Below are positions 30,867-42,020 of a stretch of DNA of 64,000 nucleotides, piece after piece. Source of the DNA: Arabidopsis thaliana. Taxonomy: Eukaryota; Streptophyta; Magnoliopsida; Brassicales; Brassicaceae. Under the pieces are notes generated by a model. The model was given only the letters and a program-made list of their open reading frames with translations, did not search any database and was not told the DNA's origin. The stretch lies in assembly GCF_000001735.4 (NCBI RefSeq), contig NC_003074.8, positions 2,294,101 to 2,358,100 of the forward strand. Reading direction: 5' to 3'. Both the position numbers and the translations under genes were made by a program. Every line of letters begins with the position of its first letter. The stretch's first letter is position 1.

Positions 30867-33280
30867 CTACATCACCAAATCATCAGCAGAGTAGTAGTCC
30901 GCAATAAGACGGTACATGTAGGATGGATTGTGTCCTCCCCTGTAACCAAAAAGGTAACGCTATCACCAACCCTTTATCCAAAAAAGTAATGCCATGAAAA
31001 TGGACCAACCTAAGAATATAGCAAAGATTATATATAGGAGACTTACGTGTCTGTTATAAAGAGACTAACAAGGTTTGGTGGGACATAATCGAATGTTGGG
31101 TTGACAACTTGAAGAGACCCGGAACCTGCTCCAAAATCCAGGCAATCAGAGAATTCACCAAAATCCAACAGTTCAGATGGAGATCTCAGCTCATTTAGTA
31201 ATACTTCCGGATTGTGAGGATAGAGGGGACACAACTGTTATTACATTGGAAACCCTAAGTCAAGTTTTGAGAGCAAAAAACAGTTTGAGAAATTAAATAC
31301 AACTCGAAACCAACCTTGTGACTACCAGCAAGAACCACGAATGGGACTGCGTGCTTTTGTGCTGCAAGAGCAGCCATGTTGACACCAACTGGCCCTATAA
31401 CTCCACCATTAGCCATCACTGCATGAGCTCCAATTATAACCTGTGCATTTTCACATCATTGCAAATTATTTAGAAGACAAGGACAAGAAAACATAAAGTT
31501 GGGTAGGAATGAATTGTACCATATTCACTCGAGATATCATAGCAAACACTGCAGAGTCGGTGATCACAGTTGTCTGCAAACCTCTAGCTACCAATTCTTT
31601 TGCTAATAGATGGCCCTGATATCTAATATAATAGAATAGAAATGGAAGAAAATTTGATACAGCTGAGTTAGATGGACAAATCAGAGAGAATATAAAAATG
31701 TTGAGAGAAAACACTAACAATGGTAATGATGAAACATATAGTAAAGGGAGAAACCAAACCTTGGAGCACCTTCGGCAACAAATACACGAAAAGATCTTTT
31801 TTTCTCCTTTGCAGCACACAGAAACTCAAGCACTGTTCTTGAGCTACCCAGGGTTAGGATCACCTCACTGAAAAAATAGAATTTAGGCAATACAAAAGTG
31901 ATCATCACGAAAAGACACTGAGAAACGACCATTTTAGTTCTCCATGTATAACATGTTAAAGATAAATAATGCTATAGAAAAGAAAAGTACTTTTGATGTA
32001 TATGCTCTATAGCTTGTTCAGCGATCTGCTCATGACAACCAGCAATCTCTTGAATAAGTTGATTCACTCCTTCGATAACATCATGCTTCAGCTTCCGAGT
32101 TAACGAACTTTTATCGGCAGCTAAACAAAAGGGTATATTAGACCATTAATATCAACCAAAAACAGTAAAATATTCTTGCTGCCATATAAAATTTTGATCT
32201 ATGGTTCATTTATGATATAATCCCAATAAAGTGAGACGAACCACCTAAAAAAGTAGACTGATAAGAACATATATGATTCTCATTTATCTCTATAACTCAG
32301 CAACACAACACAAACTCACAGGTAATTCCAGCAACAAAACTACAGGAACCAGTAAAATAGGGTTTGCTTAAACTCTCCCAAGCCTAAATGCCCTAAAGCA
32401 AAACCAAAACCACTGAGACCTAAATCTGTCTACGATAGCTAAAAAGAAAACCTTATATATCAGCTTGTAAAAGAGAATATGAGCCAACATTATTAAATTC
32501 CAGCGATAACACTTATCTTCAATGGTTTATCAAAGACATCAGTAAAACAGACGGCATAAGGACCTACTGAAAAAAAAACAGTATGTGCAAAGGAGAGCCA
32601 AAGGCATGAAAAAGGTACATTTACTTTTGCTTTCGGAATCAGCACCAGATGAAGATGTGTATGGAACAGTTGCAGATTCAGGAGTGCCCTCGAGAAGCGT
32701 TTGCAAAGATGGAGGGCGTAATGTACTCCTAGCTGCAGCTGCAACAACTGCTGCAGACATTGCAGGAAACCCAATTCCTTTGCAATTGTCTACATCATCA
32801 TCATCACTTGCATCCAACAAGTCCAAACCACCCATAGCTGCTGTAGTTAGAGAAAGATCTTCCTCCCTTATAATATGCAAAACCCGTCTAACTACATTTC
32901 CCACCGCAAGCTCTACAAAAATCATATCCGTATATATCAATTCCTTTCACAGACTAAGAGAGAAGAAGCAAAAAGAGAGTTTAAGAAGACATACCAACAG
33001 GATTAGCAGCGATCAATTGCTCACCAACAGCTTTCACAGCATCGATAAGAGCGGCAGCTTGGTTAGCGTGAGGCACCCGCTGATGCGAAATTACTGACCT
33101 AAGTAGCTCTACGGTGTATTTGGCTGTAGCCTGTGAGCCCTCAATCTTACTGTATGAGATAATGATCCAATCAGCAACTATATTCACAAAGGGTTTTACG
33201 AAATTAAGCCAGAAAGAAAGAATTTACCGCTTTCTGAGCTTGTTAACAAATTCCACCACCGTTGATTGAACGTCTGGCAT
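30867..33280 (-). CDS. Translation initiation factor eIF2B, beta subunit (407 aa)
   Basis: Nine exons: 33228-33280, 32995-33149, 32625-32912, 31991-32120, 31760-31867, 31520-31622, 31315-31440, 31047-31234 and 30867-30939. They total 1224 nt (407 aa), all in frame. The N-terminal half is helical (MPDVQSTVVEFVNKLRKRK, then TAKYTVELLRSVI). The C-terminal half is the NagB/RpiA/CoA-transferase-like Rossmann fold of eIF2B alpha/beta/delta: ILTLGSSRTVLEFL, VFVAEGAP, TTVITDSAVFAMISRVNM, IIGAHAVMANGGVIGPVG, FDYVPPNLVSLFITDTG. The beta subunit belongs to the regulatory core of the GDP/GTP exchange factor for eIF2 in the cytosol. A plant-specific insertion with an Asp run (DASDDDDVDNC) precedes the fold. 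Corresponds to At3g07300. Confidence 0.92.
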
Positions 33281-33956
33281 CTTCTTTAACCGAAATTAAC
33301 GAGAAACTTGAGAAAATGCGAAACCTGAGGCGTTAGATTTCATAAACCCTAATCACGCGCGATTCGCGGCGGGAGGAAGAAGAAAATGGGAGAAGCCTAA
33401 TGTGGAAGATGAGGAAGCAAAATGGATATGCTTACCAGTGAATATGTGACGGTGGTGGGGCGATAAGGAGATGAAGTAGCAAAAATCTTCCGGCGAGAGA
33501 GAAACGGAATTGATAATAGGAGACCAGATTTTTACATTCATTCGCTCTAGTGACAATTGAAGGTTTTTTGGTAGGTCTAACTTTTGGGCCGAAATAAGGT
33601 GCTATTTGGGCCTAAAATAAGCCCAAAAATACAAGCATTATCAAAGTATCTCCTTCCCTTTGCATAGCTTCTTTGGGACCCAAATTTTAGTTTTGTTTTT
33701 GAGGTTTTGAGTCTTTTGACAAAAGGAGAAAGATCAAATTGAACAAGGAAACTTAACACATAACATAAAATTGAACCCAACTACAGTATCTCTTATTCCT
33801 TATAACCACACCACATTCTTATTCAGAAATCAAAATATTTCTAAGCAAGATCTATACATTGAACTGAACAACTGCCTGAGAGATTCGGCAGAAACATTTC
33901 TCTATATATACACTACCAGAAGATCATGAAGCTTTTCTTCTAACCAGACTTGTTCA

Positions 33957-35577
33957 TCATATGCTTTTCTTTCCTTCTTGTTCTTCTGCATTCCCATTCT
34001 CCTTCAGCTTATATGCACCATCTACATACAATTCCGTGTCCCACAGGAATGTCCCAAACGCCACAGCCTCGAGAACCAACCGCTTCAGACTCGAAAACGA
34101 TGTCACTATGGTCTCATCACTCTCTTCCGTGCCAAAAAGAGCCAAACTTTGCTTCTCTATCAGATTCCTTGCCTCCTCTGTCCTTGGTTTTGCGCATCTC
34201 TGCAATGTCTCGGGATCAAAGTCTGAGATGTAATGTCTCAGCTGCTGCTTGTTGGAGATCTGTGCAGTGCCCGTTGTGAATGAGCATCCAAAGATGGGAC
34301 TTTTCAGATATCCGCTTCCATGAATATCTGATAAGGAACACTCAAGCTGGTGCCTTAGGGAAGCTGATTTCAAGAAGTAACCGTACAAGATCGAGGCAGC
34401 ATATACTTTCCTGAGATGCAGTTTCTGTATCTGCGTTGTTGCCCAATTGTCAGTCACACATGAGTTGACCCGTAATCCGATGACTGCGCTAACGTGTTCT
34501 TTGATGATCTCAAGGGTATCGCAGCTGTAAATTGACTCTAACTCCCAGTCTTTTGAAGGCCAGATCTCGAGTCTTCCATTATAGATGCATCTGGATAGCT
34601 TTGGAACAAGAGGGACTCTTATCTCGGAGTATTTGTAAAAGATTAACATGTACATTATGTCTTGGACTGCAGTTTTACAGTAGCGTTCCTTGAGTTCAGC
34701 TATCCTTCTGCCAACCATGGAATCAGAGTGTTAGTGTTCGTAAAAGAGCAGAAGATAGTTGAGAAAATGTTCACAAACAGAGCATAAAATGGCCTGAGCA
34801 AGTCAGAGAGTTTAACACAGGCAAGAAACTAAAATATACGGAAACTATTTAACGAACTAAGCAACAATGAAATGTAAAAAAGCAAAACCAGCCCTTATCA
34901 AACACTAAAACAAAACTTGCTTCACAAGGCAGAGTATGAGAAAGCACCTGAAGATCATAACTACAGAATTCTCTTGTTTCAATTCAACCATATCATTAGT
35001 GTGATTCTCAAATCATCATAAACTGATAAACACCATCAAACAACTTATAATCAAACTTTACAAGCTTATGTGATAAATACTAATAAAATACTGATTTGTG
35101 GTCGATTAAATAAGAGTATGTAAGTAATGATTTACACATATTTCTTTGTATGTTTATAATTCTACAGCTGTTTACGGATCTTTGAATTGTGAGAGATTAG
35201 ATAAGGAAAGGTTTCACGGACCTGTGGAGAGAAGCCTCATCGGAACCAGAGCTGAGAGACATACGAGCTAAAGCAGCTTCCCTATCATCAGCCAGTTGCT
35301 TTAGCTCATCAGCGGCGGCGTAATGAAATAGCTGCCGTTTGTTTAGCAACACGCTTCTCAGAAACCTCCCCTGCGCCGATCGTGGCTCAAGCGGCGCGTT
35401 TAGACTGCTTCCAGGCTCACACCGACTCTGTCCCGCCGCCGCAACCACAACCATCGAACTATACTGGATCTTCCTCTTCGCCGGAATAACAAAACCACCG
35501 CCTCCATCGCCGCTCTGTCTCCTGGAACGCGACGGGAGAAACTGAAGCGCCGTTTGATTAGAGAGACAACTATCCAT
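33957..35577 (-). CDS. DUF760 protein, probably plastid-targeted (368 aa)
   Basis: Two exons, 35222-35577 and 33957-34707, give 1107 nt (368 aa) with a split AG|A codon. The first about 50 residues are rich in Ser/Arg/Gly and poor in acidic residues (MDSCLSNQTALQFLPSRSRR), like a chloroplast transit peptide. Exon 2 encodes the conserved body: DIMYMLIFYKYSEIRVPLVP, WELESIYSCDTLEIIKEHVS, LRKVYAASILYGYFLKSASL and a C-terminal DTELYVDGAYKL. The DUF760 family is found across photosynthetic organisms and some members associate with plastid stroma. No catalytic motif is visible and I assign no reaction. The flank to eIF2B (33281-33956) is divergent/tandem spacer with no gene. Position of At3g07310. 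Confidence 0.85.
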
Positions 35578-38223
35578 TGATCAGATTTGAGCAATAAAAA
35601 AAACCTAGAAACAGTGGAAAAACCCTAAAAGGATCTGTGATTTGAGAGAATTTCGGGAATTGTGAATGAGAGAGAGATGAAGAAGAATGATTTAGCGGAT
35701 TAGTGGGAGAAGTGGCGAAGAATGGATAAGGTTGAAGAGAGTATCTTTTTGTTACTATATTATTCCGTTTCTATTTTTACATAAAAATATATTTGCTTCT
35801 GTTTTTTCCAATGGGCTCCTCAATTCGGTGTGTGGTTATTGTTTAACTCCAACTTGACAAGTGCATATATGTCATTGGCTATTATGTAAATCTTATTTTC
35901 GTTGAAATCATTTCTCATTCACATTTTCTTTAGCTTTGAGCCACCTGGAAATTTCAAAAATCCTAGATTCAAACGGACTCGGCTAAAGTCTAATTTTACA
36001 GGATTAGTAAAACATAAAACTTGGAAGTTTAGTAAACCACAATTAATAGTATAAGAGAATTTGATGAATAATTGTTTCAAAGTAGTATAGTTTACGTAAA
36101 TTAGTTTAGTCGTATGATTTTCATATTCATTATAGTTAGGTGGTTGATGTTCACAGATATTTGTATATTTTATACACATGGGTTATAGTTTATGTATGGT
36201 ACACACAGTCTAGCTAGATTGATGAATCATGATACCTTATCTCAATTATTGGCAATTTTATAAACAAATATAAGATGACCCATCGTGTTCTCTGCCTCAG
36301 GCTCTGAGTGTTAAAGGATTGGACCGATTGGTGGTCCTCTAAAGCCATCTTAGCTTATTTGTAAAAAACACCCCTACTTTTCGTCAATCATGCATCGGCT
36401 AACAATTTGATTATTTATTTCCTTCCCTTGACAAAAGAGTTGCAAATTTGAACCCTTATTACTCCTGAACAAGGGTTCATTGTGTGTTGATTGGTATATT
36501 TATTAGGTTTAGTGTAACACTAGTCTATCAAACTACAATGATACTTGAAATGTAGTTGTCATCGCTTGGATCTAAATTAGAAGTTCAAATTTGTATTTTA
36601 GACAGAAGTTGATACTAATTACAAATTTCATCGGCAGTATTTTGGATTGATGTGTGGTAAAAAAAAAAGTTAGAATGAAAAAGCAGATTCAAGATTTAAC
36701 TACTTTGGTTATAATCAACTTCTGGCCGTAACAAATACATATATAGTTTCCGGCTATCAAATAATTTATGTTTGTTTTGTTATTTTACAATTGCTTTAAA
36801 AAATGTTTTCCTGCTTTTGAAACATATACAAAGTACAACCGCGGAGCGGGTAAGCCATGAGCCCATGACTCGTGCGAGGTTTTGACTTTGGATGACTTCT
36901 GAATCGTGGTATTGAATACTTTAATTATTAGGATAAGTGGAAGCTCCTATCATAGCGGCGTGTACATTGTTTGCTATCACTTGGGTGGTCCACAGCCTAA
37001 TCTAGAGTTTTAACCCATCGTTCTAAAAGATTTCAAATGTGAATAGATGAGACAATGGCATAGATGTAAGTCTAAGTGTATGTTCGATATAGTTGTTAAA
37101 TATAGTTGTTAAACTAAACTCTTTTTTTAAAAATATATATATATTTTGATAAATCTCCATGGTGATATAACAATGGTACAAACACAAGTTAAACCACTAA
37201 TTTACGTGTCATAGTCTAGTTATTACTATGTTTTTTTCATAAATGTGTTTTTACTTTTTTAGTAGATGTAATTAAAGCTAATTAGCAGAAGAAAAAAAGG
37301 GAAGCAAAAGCGAACATATATATGAGGGCACTATGGAGCACAACACATGTCGCCATATATATATACCAGATATTGAATGAAATGATACAATAGAGAGTAG
37401 AAGGTGTACGAACGCATGGTTAAAATGAAAATTTCGACATTTGAAAACATGGTCAAAACGATCAAATAAATAACAATCTCATCACTAATTACATCCAAAG
37501 TTGTACTTGGTAACAAGAAAGAAGAGCAATCAATCAACCAAGAGAGAATTGTGTAACAAGTTTTTACCGCTTATGAAGTTGAAATGGAGTTGTGAATGTA
37601 TTGACCACATACGAATCCTTTATACATGCAGAAGAGTAAAGTAGAGACAACTTCATGGTTTGTACTTTTTAGCTGCAAAAGGTCAAACATTTTCTTTGCA
37701 AAGTGAGAAAGAAAGCTATGACGACATCCTATTCTCACGAGTCACGATGCAGAGAAGAGAATCATGGCATCCGATTCTCAATAGTTACATGTGCTTTTTC
37801 AAAAGTAAGATCAATTTTGCAAACGTTTCTTTTTGTTAACAAAAGAAGATCATATATTTTTGTTCCTCTAATAATTTTAGCAATAAAAACAAGGAAACAG
37901 TCTGAAACTTGCAAACTTTTTCCCATTAGAACATTAGTAATTTTATTGTTTTGTTCAGCTTAACACACATAAGAGACCGATTGGCGATTGCATTACCCGA
38001 AAACGAATTAATTATTTCATGAGTTTTCATTATTCGCGGGAAAAGAAAAATAAAATAAATAAACAGCAAGTTAAACACTAATCACGTGCCGTTTCTAAAT
38101 AATCAAGCTACGTAACATCGTACAGAGAGTCACGTGCTGTTTCCATTAATGAAAGCCGTAACATCGTGCGGTTTTCCCTCGTGCGTCTCTTCTCGACCAT
38201 GCATTTTCGTAACTCGTAAGTCT
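35578..38223. other. Intergenic, no gene seen
   Basis: Leader and promoter of the DUF760 gene up to about 35760 (minus strand), then AT-rich DNA. The longest frames (35919-36179, 37331-37537, 37703-37963) have low-complexity composition and no recognisable domain. I looked for tRNA-like cloverleaf arms on both strands and found none convincing. Confidence 0.5.
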
Positions 38224-39825
38224 TCACAATGTCACGCTCGGAAACTCACATCGTCCGTAACCTGGTTTCAAGCGACAACAGAGTACAAAAATTTAGCAAA
38301 CCCAAAATCCACCACCGGTTTTAACATCCTGATATCACTGAACCGGAACTAATTTACGAATCGGTTTAATTATGATTTGGATTTTGGAATTTAACTTACT
38401 TGGATCTTTGATGGTTTGTGTAGCTAAGCCGTTGAAGGAGCAAGTTCCCCCGATCTTACGAAATTGGGCCCAATAAGAGCTAAAGGCGTAACTGGCGTGC
38501 AAAACGGTCAAATCAGGTTTCTGACATGGGCCTCCGCGTTGAATCGGGTCACAGGTATTATTCCCCTGTGAGCAAGCGTACGATAGAGCATCACCTAGCT
38601 GAGTCCAATTCGCTCCTTTAGCCACCACGCACCAAATCTTCCCTTTGTACAGGTCGTTATTCTCCGGCGCCGGCAATGATTCCTTGTACTCCGTCTTCCC
38701 CGACAAATCAATCCCGTAAACCTGAGTCCCATTCGGATGTAAAAGTCCGAAATGCCGCTCCGTACCCGGACCCGTTTTCTGATTTTCGTTGTAAAGTGCG
38801 AATACAAACGCCGGTAGAACCTTTCCGGGTCGGGCGGGCGTACCTACGGGCGGGTCAGCGGCGAGTTTCTTGACAACATTGCGATTGTAAGTAGCGGCGT
38901 TGTAAATATTCGCTCCAATTTGGTCGTAGTCACCGTTATTGGGCCAACCCGTTTCCGCGACCCAGATCCGAATATCCGGATACCCGACTCGTTTCATGGC
39001 GAAGACGAAAGCGTCAATCATCTGATCGAATAGGTTGTGGTATGTCAGATTCGAAACCGGATCCGTGACGGTGACGTTGGTAGATTCGAAAATCGCGTAA
39101 TCGAGATCCACATGGGTCGGATCTTGTGCCCACGCGAAATACGGGTAAACATCAACGAATAGGAAAGATTTGGTCCGGTTTAAGAATTGGAGCATCGGTT
39201 TCATAATTAAACCGGAGATATCCTCCCGAAACTCGCCGCTAGACGGAGGAAACGAAGATTGGAGAACGTCGGTGGCGAGTGTAGTACCGACTTTGACTTT
39301 TTTAACGCCGAGAGACTTTAAGGAGCGTTGGATCTTGCGCATTGCGGGAACGAGTGAAGATTTGAGCTCAGAGTCTGGTAAAGAGAGGATCTCGTTGCCG
39401 ACGAGGAGGTAACGGATCTTGGTGGTTGGGTAAAACGGGAGGATGTTGGATCGGATCCAGTCGTCGGAGAGTGATGCGGATTTGGAGATGTTGACGAGGA
39501 GCTCGTTTGGGACCATGACGGAGACGGTAATGTCGGTGCCGTTTAACGCGGCGAGGATTTTTGGGTTAGCGTCGTAGAGTTTGACGCGTTTCGCGTTTAG
39601 GGACTTGATGAGGTTGACTGAGTCGGACGGTGACGGGAGGTTGTTTCCGAGCTGGCCATAGTTGATTCCTGGCCGGCCGGAGAACTTTGCTCCTGTGGAA
39701 AAAAAAACACAGAGAGGATTAACATTTTGAAGGAAATAGTAAGCCGCCATTAATGTAGGTGATTCGAGCTTACCTGAAACAGAGATGAGCAGAGACAGAG
39801 CAAAGAGATGTAGAAGAAGACTCAT
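38224..39825 (-). CDS. GH17 beta-1,3-glucanase with C-terminal X8 (CBM43) domain (460 aa)
   Basis: Three exons, 39774-39825, 38400-39692 and 38224-38261, give 1383 nt (460 aa). Residues 1-18 are a hydrophobic signal peptide (LLLHLFALSLLISVSG). The GH17 domain covers about 25-340, with acid/base Glu118 in VGNEIL and nucleophile Glu264 in WVAETGWP, both present. The X8 domain covers about 360-456, with Cys residues in KIWCVVAKG, YACSQGNNTCDP, GGPCQKP and GGTCSFNG. The last 38-nt exon supplies SYGRCEFPS, completing the final X8 Cys. Reading on past the GTAAGT donor at 38399 would instead add a low-complexity tail. No long hydrophobic GPI signal is seen, so secretion to the wall is expected. Several NxT/NxS sites occur. 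Corresponds to At3g07320. Confidence 0.9.
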
Positions 39826-42020
39826 GTTGATAACTCTTCTAGGTCTCTCTGAAGCAAGAAAAGAGAGAAGCTTTGGTTTGTTGTTTGGAGAAGGAGAAGA
39901 AGAGAGGGAGATGGATTGAGTAATTTGGTAAGAAGAAAGAAGAGTGGAGATATTTAATGGCTAGTGTTACGTGTTCCTGTACAAAAGCCTGTTTTTGAGT
40001 ATTAAATCAACAAAAGATACAATGTATTACTAACTTTTGTATTTACTAGTTATATTCAATTTTTTAAGTGTACGATTACTACGACGTCTTCTCTTTTTTT
40101 TTTTTTTGGTTAGTCTGAATGGTTATATTAATTGAAAAACTCTGTTTCTAGCCAATTCTTAAAGGTTGTTTTAAAATAAATTATGTTTTAGTGAAAAATA
40201 TTCTTTCTGTTTTTGGTGTTAAATATAATTTTAAATCTTAAATGATATAAACTATTGCTAAAAACATTTCTCACATTTTGTCTACAAAGGTTAATAATTA
40301 AAGAAATTTTCATGGTCTAATAATTAACATGTCGTTGAGATTATTTATGGACCCTTATGCTTCGTGGGAAATGAAGTAGGTGGATAAATGAAGAATTGTT
40401 CTCTATGGATTTTTTTAGTTCAACTCTCGTTGTTAATGAACGGAACAAAATATTGACAGATTCTCAGGAAACTCTCGTTGACTGTTCATTGTAGTACTAT
40501 AAACGTTGATTCTTAGAAAAAGTATTAAAAGTGTGATTGTCGGGGCTCTAAACGAGTTGGCACGAAGAGATTTATGTGATGAAAAGGTTATGTAAGTTAA
40601 GTAGTACAAGACTGTTTATTGGTGTCTTAATTCTGAACAAATCTCAACGGTCGTCTTGTAATAAAGAAACTAAAAAAGCTTTAATGAGCGTTGAGAAAAA
40701 CGAAAAAGTAACGTTCTCATGCTTTAATGATGTGACGTGACATTATGCTCTAGATCCCATTTTTCTTATAATAATGATTAAAAAATCATAAATTTCTGGT
40801 CCGGTAAACCGACCAACCTATATTCAACCGGAATAATCTAAAATTTATAGGTATGATAGTTTCGATTTCTGCGGGTATAGATACGTGTACCATGTACGAG
40901 TCGGATAGAGATATGAATATCTGAGAGAAGATTTCCATAATTATTCGGAAACAAAAAAAACGCCATTATTAGTCCTTCTCGGACAAGCTCTCTCTTTCTT
41001 CTTCCTTTTATCCTTTTATCCTTTTTTCTTTGTCTCTGAGATTTCCACTTTGTTAGATATTTTCTCTGCTGGAGTACATTAATATTAGGTCTGGGTTTAT
41101 ATCTGTCAGGAAATATTTAATTTAGCATATCGTCTTCAATGTAAATTGTTTGATAAGTTGTTTTCAACAGTGTTTTTTATCAACGATTTTCTTTCAAGCC
41201 TGCAATGATTTATCTGGGTTTACGCCCTCCGAGGCAGGAATACATGCAATAGACTTGTTAGGTCGAAACATATGTCATATGTTTGTACATTATACATTTT
41301 GCAGTCGGACAATTTTTAACATCTGTGTTTTGACTTTTTATGGAAAAAAAGTTCCTCGTATAAATTCAATCACAAAACTCGAATCATTTGTGCTTGATCT
41401 AAGAGAGCTGAGGGAAATTGGGCCTTAAATCATACAAGAGATTGTCAAACAGATTCTGGTCCTTATAACTTAAGATAGAAGAGGCCCAAAATTAGCATAA
41501 CAAATACTAAAAGATGAAGACAACAGATTTAAAAAAGAAATGGTACATTTCAATTCAGAAGTGTGTATATAAATAAATGAACCCTTAGGAGAGAAACAAC
41601 AACAACAAAGAATTTGAGAGTGGCATTAGAGCAAAGCTTAAAATATGTTTCTGCCACATCATCCGAAACAAAAAACCAACAACCTAACAACAATTTTTGC
41701 ACAACAAAAAAACCAAGGTTTGGCTTAATACCACAACAAAGACAGGTAGGCAAGTCTTTGGAATCCTCTCCGACGGTTGTTTCTGCCATTCTCTAATACT
41801 ATCCGTAAAAAAAGGAAGAATCTAAACCAACCCAAGTAGAGTATAAAATCATGTTCCCAAGACAGAAACTTTAAATGAATTGTTTTTATGTATCTATCTG
41901 TAACGAAAAGACCTGCGAGTGAGTTGGTTCGTTCCTTCCTGACTTGATCTTTGGGTCTTGTTCGTTCTTCTGGTGGTATGGTTCAATGTAGTTTTAAACT
42001 GAGAAAAAGGGTTATATAAA
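39826..42020. other. Intergenic between the GH17 gene and CSLC6
   Basis: 39826-39960 is the leader of the GH17 gene (GA-rich). CSLC6 3' UTR probably extends to about 41850. A plus-strand open stretch at 41150-41428 has no ATG-supported, family-like sequence. A direct TCCTTTTA repeat lies near 41006-41022. Nothing else is identifiable. Confidence 0.45.

Noticed and set aside
32585-33097. 170-codon plus-strand frame.
   Set aside because: It runs across eIF2B-beta exons 2-3 and an intron on the opposite strand; the minus-strand exons are conserved and in frame.
41550-41789. 79-codon minus-strand frame starting MAETTVGEDSKDLP.
   Set aside because: It lies just beyond CSLC6 in probable 3' UTR and turns into a low-complexity hydrophobic tail.
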